This document shows positions 1 to 7,775 of a stretch of DNA of 64,000 nucleotides, one piece after another. The stretch is from Streptomyces sp. SolWspMP-5a-2. GTDB lineage: Bacteria; Actinomycetota; Actinomycetes; Streptomycetales; Streptomycetaceae. The DNA lies in NCBI RefSeq assembly GCF_900091845.1, contig NZ_FMCI01000135.1, positions 1-64,000 of the forward strand, in the 5' to 3' direction. Positions within the stretch are counted from its first letter, which is position 1. The number at the start of each line of letters is the position of its first letter. Under the pieces are notes generated by a model that saw only the letters and a program-made list of their open reading frames with translations, did no database searches and was not told the DNA's origin. Position numbers and translations under genes: made by a program.

Positions 1-245
1 GGGGCGTCCGGGGCCGTGCGGTCCGCCGGGGGCGCCGCGTCCTCGGGCGTGCTCCACGGGTCCGGGGTCGTCCCGGTCCCGCCGGGTACCGCCCCGCTCA
101 CCTCGCGTCCGGCCCACGGGTCCGCCGTCGTACCGTCCGCCGCCGTGCCGGAGACGTCCCGGCCCGCCCAGGGGTCGGACCGGTGCCCCGGGGCCGCCGC
201 GGCGCCGTTCTCCGGCGCTGCCGGCGTCTGCGCGTCGTCGGACAT
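1..245 (-). CDS. N-terminal part of an unrecognised protein with DPW repeats (cut by left edge)
   Basis: An open frame starts at an ATG and runs leftward off the window, giving 81 residues. A strong purine-rich ribosome site (GAGGGGGG) precedes the ATG. The visible part is hydrophilic, rich in Ala/Gly/Pro/Asp, and has no signal peptide. It contains a repeated motif, seen as DPWAGRDVSG, DPWAGREVSG and DPWSTPEDA, at intervals of about 20 residues. Such Pro/Ala-rich heads often precede a membrane domain in Streptomyces proteins, but that part lies outside the window. It is divergent from the adenosine deaminase gene, so the 150 bp between them should hold both promoters. I do not recognise a family. 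Confidence 0.6.
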   Translation of the reverse strand, partial: MSDDAQTPAAPENGAAAAPGHRSDPWAGRDVSGTAADGTTADPWAGREVSGAVPGGTGTTPDPWSTPEDAAPPADRTAPDA

Positions 246-399
246 GCCAGGACCCCCCTCTGTCGAACGTCCCGTCATGCTACGGCCCCCGCCGAACCCA
301 CGTAATCCGGGCCTACGATGATCCCCGAGTCACCGATCAGCCGATCACCGCGTCCCGTCCGGCCGACATCGCCGGGGACGCCGTTCCGGGGAGGAACCC

Positions 400-1464
400 T
401 TGACCGACCACCGCTTCGAGTCCGCCGCGGCCCCGCGGGACCTGCACGCGTTCATCGCCGGACTGCCCAAGGCCGAACTGCACGTCCACCACGTCGGCTC
501 CGCCTCCCCGCGCATCGTGTCGGAACTCGCCGCCCGGCACGCCGACTCCAAGGTCCCCACCGACCCCGAGGCCCTCGCCGACTTCTTCACCTTCACCGAC
601 TTCGCGCACTTCATCGACGTCTACCTCTCCGTCGTCGACCTGATCCGCACCCCCGAGGACGTCCGGCTGCTCACCTACGAGGTGGCCAGGGACATGGCCC
701 GCCAGCAGGTGCGGTACGCCGAACTGACCGTCACCCCCTGGTCGTCCACCCGCCGCAACATCGACGAGCGGGGGTTCATGGACGCGATCGAGGACGCCCG
801 CAAGGCGGCCGAGGCCGACTTCGGGACCGTGCTGCGCTGGTGCTTCGACATCCCCGGCGAGGCGGGACTCGAAGCCGCCGAGGAGACCGTCCGGTTGGCC
901 ACCGACGACCGGCTGCGCCCGGAGGGACTGGTGTCGTTCGGGCTCGGCGGGCCCGAGATCGGCGTCCCGCGGCCGCAGTTCAAGCCGTACTTCGACCGGG
1001 CGGTCGCGGCCGGACTGCGGTCGGTGCCGCACGCCGGGGAGACGACCGGCCCCGAGACGGTCTGGGACGCGCTGACGCATCTGCGGGCCGAGCGCATCGG
1101 GCACGGCACCAACTCCTTCCGCGACCCGAAGCTCCTCGCGCACCTCGCCGAGCGCCGCGTCCCGCTGGAGGTGTGCCCCACGTCGAACATCGCCACCCGC
1201 GCCGTCGCCACCCTCGACGAGCACCCGGTCAGGCAGTTCGTCGAGGCGGGCGTGCTGGTGACGATCAACTCCGACGACCCGCCGATGTTCGGCACCGACC
1301 TGAACAACGAGTACGCGGTCGCCGCCCGGCTGCTCGACCTCGACGAGCGGGGCGTCGCCGAGCTGGCGAAGAACGCGGTCGAGGCGTCCTTCCTGGACGC
1401 GTCGGGCACGGCGCTGCTGGCCGCGGAGATCGACACGTACACCGCGCGGTGGCTCTCCTCCTGA
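400..1464 (+). CDS. add: Adenosine deaminase family protein
   Basis: A metal-dependent amidohydrolase that hydrolyses adenosine (or a related aminopurine) to inosine and ammonia in purine salvage. At 354 residues it is a normal length. The zinc-binding HxH is at residues 28-30 (HVHH; the usual residue after it is Leu-Glu, here His-Val). The HAGE motif at 211-214 carries the third His and the catalytic Glu. His235 lies in RIGHGT, and the SDDP motif at 291-294 supplies the metal-binding Asp. The start is TTG, chosen because GGGGAGGAA sits just upstream. Only 19 bp separate it from the next gene, so the two are probably co-transcribed. The altered HVHH motif leaves room for a different aminopurine substrate. 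Confidence 0.9.
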   Translation: MTDHRFESAAAPRDLHAFIAGLPKAELHVHHVGSASPRIVSELAARHADSKVPTDPEALADFFTFTDFAHFIDVYLSVVDLIRTPEDVRLLTYEVARDMARQQVRYAELTVTPWSSTRRNIDERGFMDAIEDARKAAEADFGTVLRWCFDIPGEAGLEAAEETVRLATDDRLRPEGLVSFGLGGPEIGVPRPQFKPYFDRAVAAGLRSVPHAGETTGPETVWDALTHLRAERIGHGTNSFRDPKLLAHLAERRVPLEVCPTSNIATRAVATLDEHPVRQFVEAGVLVTINSDDPPMFGTDLNNEYAVAARLLDLDERGVAELAKNAVEASFLDASGTALLAAEIDTYTARWLSS

Positions 1465-1483
1465 AGCCCACCACAATGGGCCC

Positions 1484-2164
1484 ATGCAGACTCTGACTGC
1501 CGTGGGCCATCGCGGCGCCCCCTACCACGCCCGTGAGAACACGCTCGACTCGCTGCGTTCCGCGCTCCGTCTGGGCGCGGACGCGGTCGAGATCGACGTA
1601 CGCCTCACCAGAGACGGCGTGCCCGTCCTGCTGCACGACGAGACCCTCACCCGCCTCTGGGAGCACGACCGTCCGCTGCACGCCCTGTCCGCGGACGAGG
1701 TGCGCGGCGTGACCGGCGGCGGGGTGCCGACGCTGGCCGAGGCGCTGGCCGCGACCGGGGACGGCCGGGTGATGATCGACCTGCCGGGGCGGCCGGACGA
1801 CCGCGCGGTGGCCACGATCGTGGCGGCGGCCCGGGAGTGCGGGGCCGGGGAGCGCGTCTACTGGACCGGGGACGCGCCGTCGATGCTCGCGGTGCGCGCC
1901 GCCGACCCGTCCGCGGAGATCGCGCTGACCCGTACGACGCTGGCCCCGGCCCGCGCCGGACTGCTGGACGCGGTCAGGCCGCGCTGGCTCAACTACCGTT
2001 TCGGGCTGGTCGATCACGCCCTGGCGGAGCGGGTCCACCGGGACGGCTACCTGCTGTCGGTGTGGACGCCGGACACCCGCCGCTCGATGCGCAGGCTGAT
2101 CGACGCGGGCGTCGACTCGATCACCACCAACCGGGTCGGCACACTGCACACGCTGCGGAGTTGA
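1484..2164 (+). CDS. Glycerophosphodiester phosphodiesterase
   Basis: Hydrolyses glycerophosphodiesters from phospholipid turnover to glycerol-3-phosphate and an alcohol. The 226-residue protein is essentially a single GDPD TIM barrel. HRG is at 9-11, the ENT motif at 18-20, the metal ligands Glu36 and Asp38 in EIDV, and the catalytic His51 in LLHDETL. There is no signal peptide, so it should be cytoplasmic. It follows the adenosine deaminase gene closely with no terminator visible, suggesting a two-gene transcript. The ribosome site is weak, compatible with translation after the upstream gene. The exact diester substrate cannot be read from the sequence. Confidence 0.92.
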   Translation: MQTLTAVGHRGAPYHARENTLDSLRSALRLGADAVEIDVRLTRDGVPVLLHDETLTRLWEHDRPLHALSADEVRGVTGGGVPTLAEALAATGDGRVMIDLPGRPDDRAVATIVAAARECGAGERVYWTGDAPSMLAVRAADPSAEIALTRTTLAPARAGLLDAVRPRWLNYRFGLVDHALAERVHRDGYLLSVWTPDTRRSMRRLIDAGVDSITTNRVGTLHTLRS

Positions 2165-2269
2165 GGCGACCCGGGCGGTGACCCTCGTCAACCGGCCTGT
2201 TCGGAAGGGACGTTGGCGCGCTGGTCGCCGTGGCCGGAACCCACGGCGACCGGCGCGCCCCTGCCCCGG

Positions 2270-2800
2270 CTACGAACTCCGCCCCGACGTGCGGAGTTCG
2301 CGGGACGGCGACGGGGTGGTGGGCGTGTCCTGGACGGGGCGGGTCGGTGCGACGGACGCGATCGAGGACGGCAAGGTCGCCTCGGACGCCTCCCTCCTCG
2401 GGACAGACGTCCTGGGCTCCTTCTCCGCGCGCCGGGACGGCGGCGAGGCCACCGGCGACCCGGTGGTGTCGCGGGGCTCGCTGCGCCGCTCGGGCGCCGG
2501 GGACGCGGGCGAGGGGGTCGGCACCGTGGACCCGCTGACCGGCGGCGGCGCCATCGGGACGACCGGCGCGTCGGGGGTGCCGGGCCCCGAGGTGCGCAGC
2601 GGCAGCGCGACGAGGACGGCGACCGCGCAGGTCACCCCGGCCGTGGTGAGCGCCCGCAGCGCCTTGCGGCGGCCCGCGGTGCGGCGGATCTCCCGGTAGC
2701 GGCCGACGGGCGGGCCGAGCAGGTCGTCCGGGGGACGCAGGATGACGGTCAGCGGGTCCTCGGGGTCGGGTCCGGCGCTGTCGTCAGGGTGTGTGGTCAA
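2270..2800 (-). CDS. Single-pass membrane protein paired with an ECF sigma factor (putative anti-sigma or partner)
   Basis: The protein has 176 residues. The first 48 or so form a hydrophilic, presumably cytoplasmic head with a basic stretch (RYREIRRTAGRRKAL). One hydrophobic helix follows at about residues 50-70, then a Pro/Ser/Thr-rich tail that would lie outside the membrane. It starts at TTG behind an AGGAGA site and overlaps the end of the sigma gene by 17 bp, so translation of the two is coupled. That arrangement is typical of ECF sigma/anti-sigma pairs. However, the His-x3-Cys-x2-Cys zinc anti-sigma motif is absent, so anti-sigma activity is inferred from context only. Confidence 0.7.
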   Translation of the reverse strand: MTTHPDDSAGPDPEDPLTVILRPPDDLLGPPVGRYREIRRTAGRRKALRALTTAGVTCAVAVLVALPLRTSGPGTPDAPVVPMAPPPVSGSTVPTPSPASPAPERRSEPRDTTGSPVASPPSRRAEKEPRTSVPRREASEATLPSSIASVAPTRPVQDTPTTPSPSRELRTSGRSS

Positions 2801-3299
2801 GGCTTCTCCTCAGGTGGACGCGGAGCAGTTCTCTGGCCGCGTGGAGGTCGGCCTTGACAGTTCCTTCCTTGCGGCCGGTCAGTGCGGACACCTCCCGGAT
2901 CGGCATGTCAGCGTAGTAGTGCAGCAGGATCGGGACCCGCAGTCGCTCCGGCAGGGACTGCACCAGCAACCGGACCGACGGGTCGGCCTGTTCGGGGTGC
3001 GGGCGGACGGCGGCCTCCGTGGTGGCCCGGCGCATCGCCCGCCGCTCGCGCTCCGTCTTGCGCCAGTGGTCCCGGACCAGGTTGGCCGCGGTGACGTAGA
3101 GGAAGCCCCGGGGCTCCTCCACGGACGCCCAGCGGGCCCAGAGCCGGGTGAACGCCTCGCTGGCGATCTCGTGGGCCGTCCCGTCGTCGTCGACGAGCCG
3201 TCGGCACCAGCCGGCCAGGCGTGGGTAGAGGGCAGCGAACAGCTCGGACGCAGCCCTGTCACGGGACCGTTTCAACGCTCTCCATGGTCGTGGGGGCAC
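2784..3299 (-). CDS. ECF-type RNA polymerase sigma factor
   Basis: A 171-residue sigma-70 family protein with regions 2 and 4 only. Region 2 is seen around IASEAFTRLWARW (about 45-57) with the promoter-melting stretch GFLYVTAANLVRDHWRK (about 64-80). Region 4 is the C-terminal HTH around IREVSALTGRKEGTVKADLH. It should direct RNA polymerase to a small regulon, possibly including its own operon. The annotated GTG start begins 3 bp after a strong hairpin and has no good ribosome site; an in-frame TTG at 3275 is an alternative. The downstream membrane protein overlaps its 3' end and is the likely partner. Confidence 0.82.
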   Translation of the reverse strand: MPPRPWRALKRSRDRAASELFAALYPRLAGWCRRLVDDDGTAHEIASEAFTRLWARWASVEEPRGFLYVTAANLVRDHWRKTERERRAMRRATTEAAVRPHPEQADPSVRLLVQSLPERLRVPILLHYYADMPIREVSALTGRKEGTVKADLHAARELLRVHLRRSLDHTP

Positions 3300-3301
3300 G
3301 T

Positions 3302-3354
3302 GGGGAAGGATGCCGGGCCGACGGCGTACGTTCCGCGGCCCTGCATCCTTCCCC
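3302..3354 (-). terminator. Long hairpin between the sortase gene and the ECF sigma gene
   Basis: A 12-bp perfect outer stem (3302-3313 with 3343-3354), one mismatch, then a 6-bp inner stem (3315-3320 with 3336-3341) and a 15-nt loop. It begins directly after the sortase stop codon and ends directly before the sigma start codon. It is probably the terminator of the sortase operon and may also shape initiation at the sigma gene. Confidence 0.7.
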
Positions 3355-3360
3355 CGTGGA

Positions 3361-4011
3361 TCAGGTGGGATCGGCGGCCGGCGCGGCGAACACGATCACG
3401 TTGTCGGCGTAGCCGTCACCGTCGTGGGCGCCGCCGCAGGTGATGAGCCGCAGCTCCGGCCGGTCGACGTCGCCGTACACCTCCTGGGTGGGGAAGGCGG
3501 ACTTGGCGACCGTGCGGACGGCGGTGACCTCGAAGCGGGCCGGGCCGCCCTTCTCCAGGCGCGCCTCGATCGTGTCGCCCCGGCGCAGCTCGGAGAGGTG
3601 GCGGAAGACGCCGTCCCCGAAGGAGCCGACCGTGACATGGCCGAGGATCACCGACGGTCCGGTCTGACCCGGTGCCGGTGAGTGCCGGTACCAGCCGGCC
3701 CGGTCGTGCGCGGTGATCGGCGGCACCTGGACGGTGCCGTCGGCGGCGAGACCGAGCCGCAGCAGCGGGGTGTCGACGTGGATGGCGGGGATCAGCAGCC
3801 GTACCGGCGGCGAACCGGCCGTCGGAGGCGCCGATCCGGCGGGCGCGGACGGTGAGGTGCCGGAGTTCCCGGCGCCGCTGCCGTCGCCGCCCGTGCTTCC
3901 CGCGCCGCCCTCGCCCTCCGTGCGGACGCCGGTGCCGTCGCCCGGACCGCAGCCCGCGACGAGGGACACGGCGGCCGCACCGAGGAACGCGCGCCTGGAG
4001 AACGGACTCAT
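3361..4011 (-). CDS. Class E/F-like sortase, lipoprotein-type N-terminus
   Basis: A 216-residue sortase: a cysteine transpeptidase that cuts a C-terminal sorting motif and joins the protein to the cell wall. The catalytic His125 is in ILGHVTVG and Cys192 in the LITCGG motif. The N-terminus carries RRAFL and then SLVAGC, so Cys21 would be lipidated and anchored outside the membrane. A Gly/Ser/Pro linker (residues 22-68) leads to the catalytic domain. The start overlaps the stop of the small surface protein gene as ATGA, giving tight coupling to its likely substrate. The short length and domain layout resemble the class F sortases of Streptomyces. Confidence 0.88.
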   Translation of the reverse strand: MSPFSRRAFLGAAAVSLVAGCGPGDGTGVRTEGEGGAGSTGGDGSGAGNSGTSPSAPAGSAPPTAGSPPVRLLIPAIHVDTPLLRLGLAADGTVQVPPITAHDRAGWYRHSPAPGQTGPSVILGHVTVGSFGDGVFRHLSELRRGDTIEARLEKGGPARFEVTAVRTVAKSAFPTQEVYGDVDRPELRLITCGGAHDGDGYADNVIVFAAPAADPT

Positions 4012-4391
4012 GCCCCGGTCGCCCGGCGGCGGCGCACGACGACGAAACCGGCACCGGCCAGGAGCGCCGTGGCGGCGGCCCCGCCGATCGCGGCGGCCGG
4101 GGTGCCGGAGTCCTGCGCGGGGCCGGTGACCCCGGTGTCGGGCGCACCGGCCGGGACCACGGAGACCTGGTCGCGGGAGGCCGGACGCTTGGTCGGGGTG
4201 GTCGCGCGGGTCGGCTGGGTGCTCGGCACCGGCGACGCCTCGGACGCGCGGTCGGTCGGCCCGGTGGCGGGCACCGGGGACGCCTCGGCGGGGCGGGTGG
4301 TCGGGGTGGTCGAGTCGGCGAAGGCGGGGACGGTGCCCAGCACGACGGCGGCGCAACCGAGGGCCGCGGCACCGATGAAGGTTCGACGCAT
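4008..4391 (-). CDS. Small secreted, membrane-anchored protein, candidate sortase substrate
   Basis: The 127-residue protein has a clear Sec signal peptide (about 1-25, ending in PAFA), a Thr/Pro/Ser/Ala-rich spacer with two EASPVP repeats, and a C-terminal hydrophobic helix followed by RRRRATGA. This is the architecture of a sortase substrate, and it is translationally coupled to a sortase gene. The expected LPxTG or LAxTG is not exact: the best candidate is APDTG about 40 residues before the end. The start was placed at MRRTF because the longer upstream frame would bury the signal peptide. Function beyond surface display is unknown. Confidence 0.78.
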   Translation of the reverse strand: MRRTFIGAAALGCAAVVLGTVPAFADSTTPTTRPAEASPVPATGPTDRASEASPVPSTQPTRATTPTKRPASRDQVSVVPAGAPDTGVTGPAQDSGTPAAAIGGAAATALLAGAGFVVVRRRRATGA

Positions 4392-4498
4392 CAGGTGGCT
4401 CTCTCTCGTTGGCGGAAAGGAATCGAGCGGAGAGACGAGGCAGCACCGGGACAGGTTGTAAAGAGATGGCAAAGTCGCGCCGGGGGGTTTCGGCGGGG

Positions 4499-5494
4499 TC
4501 AGCCGTGCAGTGCCCGGTAGGCGCGCACCGCGCCCGGGTGCAGGGCGATCGCGCCGGTGCCGATGAGGCTGCGGACGTCGAGGAACTGCGTGCCGACGGC
4601 GTTGCCGGGCACCAGCGCGCCCGCGCGCAGCACCAGCAGCCGGGTGAGGGTCTCGGCGACCCTGCGGTCCAGGTCGGGACGGCAGACCAGCAGGTTGGAG
4701 ACGCCGATGGTGGCGACGCCCGCCGCCGCCCGGTAGGCGCCCTGCGGCAGCGACACCTCCTCGAGCCCGGCCCCGGCCCGCCCGTCCGCGCCGCCGAGCC
4801 GGGCCAGCAGCCCGCCCAGCGGCAGGAACCGCAGCCCCGGCCTGACGTCGAGGTCGGAGAGGGTGGGCAGCGGGACGCCGCCCGCCACCAGCAGTCCCTC
4901 GATCGCGCCGGTGCGCATCGCGGCGGCGGCCGTCTCCAGCGGGAGGTGCCGGACGGGGACGTCCCCCGGGGCGAGACCGGCCGCGCGCAGCAGCCGTTCG
5001 CCGAGTTCGGCGGCGCCCGATCCGGTGGCGCCGAGCGAGACGGTGTGTCCGGCCAGGTCGGCCACCGTGCGCACCGGCGAGTCGGCCCGCACGGCGAACT
5101 GGAGGTACGTCTCGTAGACCCGGCCGATGGCCCGCAGCGGCACCGGCCCGGGGAGCGGTCCGGCCGCCTGGACGGCCCGCGCGGTGTCGGTGAGGACGAG
5201 GGCGAGGTCGGCGCGGCGGTCGCGCAGCAGCTCGATGTTGGTGAGGCTGCCCGGGGTGGTCCTGATCCGGCAGACCAGCCGGGGGTGGGCGGCCTCGATC
5301 TCGGCGGCCAGGAGCCGTCCGAACGCGGCGTAGAACGCGGTGGGTTCCCCGGTGGCGATCCGCAGCACGCCGCTGGGCCCGGGGTCCTGCCGCGACCCGT
5401 CCGCGGCGAGGGCGCCGCCCAGCAGACCCCCGAGGGCGGCGCCGAGCCCGGCCCGGAGCGCCCGGCGGCGGGCGGGGTGCGGGCCGCCGTTCAC
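4499..5494 (-). CDS. TAXI-family (TRAP-type) solute-binding protein
   Basis: The 331-residue protein has a twin-arginine-like export signal (RRRALRAG then a hydrophobic stretch) and a TAXI-type periplasmic-binding fold: IATGEPTAFYAAFGRLLA near residue 45, TTPGSLTNIELL near 80, and the VSLGATGSGAAELGERLL block typical of TAXI proteins near 150. TAXI proteins normally deliver carboxylates or amino acids to TRAP permeases. No TRAP permease gene is present on either side. The start codon overlaps the histidine kinase stop as GTGA, so it is made together with the kinase. This points to a sensory role, presenting a ligand to the kinase's outer domain, which is an inference. Confidence 0.87.
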   Translation of the reverse strand: MNGGPHPARRRALRAGLGAALGGLLGGALAADGSRQDPGPSGVLRIATGEPTAFYAAFGRLLAAEIEAAHPRLVCRIRTTPGSLTNIELLRDRRADLALVLTDTARAVQAAGPLPGPVPLRAIGRVYETYLQFAVRADSPVRTVADLAGHTVSLGATGSGAAELGERLLRAAGLAPGDVPVRHLPLETAAAAMRTGAIEGLLVAGGVPLPTLSDLDVRPGLRFLPLGGLLARLGGADGRAGAGLEEVSLPQGAYRAAAGVATIGVSNLLVCRPDLDRRVAETLTRLLVLRAGALVPGNAVGTQFLDVRSLIGTGAIALHPGAVRAYRALHG

Positions 5495-6891
5495 CGCGCT
5501 CCTCCGGGGTGGCGCGGCACCAGGGCCCTCGCCCGCAGGCCGCGGGGACGGGCGGAGGTCAGCTCCAGGCGTCCGCCGCGGGCGGCGAGGAGCTGTTCGG
5601 CGATGGCCAGGCCCAACCCGGTTCCCTTCGTGCGGGAGTTGTCGGCCGAGCGCCAGAACCTGGTGGTGGCCAGGGCGAGTTCAAAGGGGCGCAGGCCCGG
5701 TCCGTCGTCGGTCACGGTGAGGACCGCGTACCCGCCCTCGACGCCGTGGCCGAGCGTGATCCCGGCGCCGGGGCCCGCGTACTTGATCGCGTTGTCCAGC
5801 AGGACGGCGGCGACCTGGGCCAGTTCACCGTCGGTGCAGGCGGCGACCGCCGACGGCGGCCCGGCGGAGGACGTGATGCGCAGCCCGGCCCGCCGCGCCA
5901 CCGGCTCCCACCGCGCACCCTGTTCCGCGACGACCGCCGCGACCTCGCAGCGCACGTCGGGCCCGTCGGTCACGGTCAGCTCCCCGGCCCGGTGCTCGGC
6001 GGCGGCCAGCGCGAGGAGGTCGTCGAGGAGGGTCTCCAGCCGGTCGAGTTCGGTGGTGACGCCGGTGTACGTGCGGTCGGCGGCGGGCGGCAGATGGGGG
6101 TGGAGGGCGTCGACGCGCAGCCGCAGCGCGGCCATCGGGTTGCGCATCTGGTGCGAGGTGTCGGCGACCAGCCGCCGCTGCTGTTCGAGGGCGGCCGTGA
6201 CGGTCCTGGCCATGCGGTTGAACCCGGTGGCGAGCTGCCGCAGTTCGGGCGGCCCGCCGGCCCTGGTCTGCTCCGGCGGCAGCCCGGCCGCGAGCTGTCC
6301 GACGGCGCGGTCGAGGCGGCGCAGCGGGCTGACCACCCAGCCGGTCGCGGCGCGGGCGAGGACCGTGCAGGCCACCGCGACCAGGGCGGTCCCGGCGAGG
6401 ACGGCGGCCCAGCGGCGGGCGATGTCGTGGGCGGCCGCGCCGGTCGAGGCGCGCAGCACGACGGCGCCGGAGACCCGGGTGCCCGATCCGGCCGGTTCGG
6501 CGAACGTGCGCGACCCGTGCGACCAGGGGCGCAGCGCGGCCGAGGGGTGGGCGGTCTGGTTGCGCAGGGCCGCGTCGAGGAGGCGGGCGACGGCCGGGTC
6601 GGCGGCCCGCACCCCGCCGGTCTCGACGACGGGTCTGCGCCGGGTGTCGGTGACCACCAGCCCCTCGCCGTAGAGCTGGGTGTAGCGGCGGGCCTCGGCG
6701 GTGAGCGCTGAGGTGTCGCCGGTGGCCGCGGCCTGGTCGGTGAGGGAGGCGAGGCGGTCGAGGTCGGAGCTGCGGGCGAGGACCCACTGCTGGGTGCGGT
6801 CGGAGGCGGTGAACAGCAGCAGCGGGACGGCGAAGGCGGCCACCGCCAGCACGACGAACATCAGCAGCGCGGCCTGGACCCGGGTGCGCAC
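5491..6891 (-). CDS. Sensor histidine kinase
   Basis: A 466-residue membrane kinase. TM1 is at about 8-28, an extracellular sensing segment of about 130 residues follows, then TM2 at about 163-185 and a HAMP linker. The H-box DTSHQMRNPMAAL carries phospho-acceptor His247. The N-box has Asn367 in LLDNAIKYAG, the G1 box is DDGPGL near 395-400, and the G2 box is TKGTGLGLAIAEQLL. It starts at GTG behind GGAGTGAGGG, only 7 bp after the response regulator stop, and its own stop overlaps the TAXI gene. The three genes form one operon. The signal is unknown but may be the TAXI protein's ligand. Confidence 0.93.
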   Translation of the reverse strand: MRTRVQAALLMFVVLAVAAFAVPLLLFTASDRTQQWVLARSSDLDRLASLTDQAAATGDTSALTAEARRYTQLYGEGLVVTDTRRRPVVETGGVRAADPAVARLLDAALRNQTAHPSAALRPWSHGSRTFAEPAGSGTRVSGAVVLRASTGAAAHDIARRWAAVLAGTALVAVACTVLARAATGWVVSPLRRLDRAVGQLAAGLPPEQTRAGGPPELRQLATGFNRMARTVTAALEQQRRLVADTSHQMRNPMAALRLRVDALHPHLPPAADRTYTGVTTELDRLETLLDDLLALAAAEHRAGELTVTDGPDVRCEVAAVVAEQGARWEPVARRAGLRITSSAGPPSAVAACTDGELAQVAAVLLDNAIKYAGPGAGITLGHGVEGGYAVLTVTDDGPGLRPFELALATTRFWRSADNSRTKGTGLGLAIAEQLLAARGGRLELTSARPRGLRARALVPRHPGGAR

Positions 6892-6898
6892 GCCGCCC

Positions 6899-7558
6899 TC
6901 ACTCCCCGAGCCGGTAGCCGAAACCCCGGATGGTGGTGAGGAGTTCGGGGCGGCGCAGTTTGGCGCGCAGCTGGGTGAGGTGGACGTCGAGGGAGCGCGA
7001 GACGGCGTGGTAGGCGTCGCCCCACACCTCGTCGAGGAGCTGCTCCCGGCTGACGGCGGTGCCCGCGCGGGCGGCCAGGGCGGCGAGGACGTCGAACTCC
7101 TTGGTGGTCAGCCCGACCGGGTCGCCGCCGACGGTGACCCGGCGGACGTCGAGGTCGATCTCGACGTCGCCGACGCGCACCGGTCCTGTCCCGGTCCCGG
7201 CGCGGCCGCGGCTGCGCCGGGTGACGGCGTCGATGCGGGCGAGCAGCTCGGCCAGCCGGACCGGTTTGACCAGGTAGTCGTCGGCGCCGAGGTGCAGTCC
7301 GCGCACGACGGAGCGTTCGTCGCCGCGGGCGGTGAGCACCAGCACCGGCAGGTCGCTGACGGCCCGCAGGGCGCGCAGGACGTCGAGGCCGTCCAGGTCG
7401 GGCAGGCCGAGGTCGAGCAGGAGCAGGTCGGAGCTGCGGTGATAGGTGAGGACGTCCCGGCCGTGGCGCACCCGCCGGGTGACGTGCCCGTGGTCGTAGA
7501 GGACCTCCACCAGCGCCGCGGCGACGCCGTCGTCGTCCTCGGCCAGCAGTATCTGCAC
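6899..7558 (-). CDS. OmpR/PhoB-family response regulator
   Basis: The 219-residue protein has a receiver domain followed by a winged-helix DNA-binding domain (about 125-219). The acidic pocket is in AEDDD, the phosphorylated Asp49 in LLLLDLGLPDLDG, and the conserved Lys98 in YLVKP. The DNA-binding part shows the usual LTTKEFDVLAALA and RSLDVHLTQLRAKL stretches. A longer frame exists upstream, but the GTG at 7558 is preferred because a perfect AGGAGG lies 7 bp before it and the protein then begins directly with the receiver strand. It is the first gene of the operon with the kinase and TAXI protein. Confidence 0.94.
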   Translation of the reverse strand: MQILLAEDDDGVAAALVEVLYDHGHVTRRVRHGRDVLTYHRSSDLLLLDLGLPDLDGLDVLRALRAVSDLPVLVLTARGDERSVVRGLHLGADDYLVKPVRLAELLARIDAVTRRSRGRAGTGTGPVRVGDVEIDLDVRRVTVGGDPVGLTTKEFDVLAALAARAGTAVSREQLLDEVWGDAYHAVSRSLDVHLTQLRAKLRRPELLTTIRGFGYRLGE

Positions 7559-7775
7559 CCCGCGGCCTCCTGTCGTCCGTGCCTTCCCGTGCCCGCGCCG
7601 CCTTCGAATGTAGACCACGCGCACCCCCTACCACCTGCGACGATGCGCGCACGGACGGTCAGCGGGCGGCAATGTTAAGGGACGGTTAGTTCTGTGCCGG
7701 GGTGTCTCGTGCGGGGCTCCGGGGCGGCGCGAGGCTGCGGCGGTCGGCGGCAACCGCGCCCCGGGAAGGACCCTC

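Noticed and set aside
4409..6673. Very long plus-strand open frame (754 codons) opposite the TAXI and kinase genes
   Set aside because: High GC keeps antisense frames open. It lacks domain similarity and ribosome sites, while the minus strand carries complete conserved proteins.
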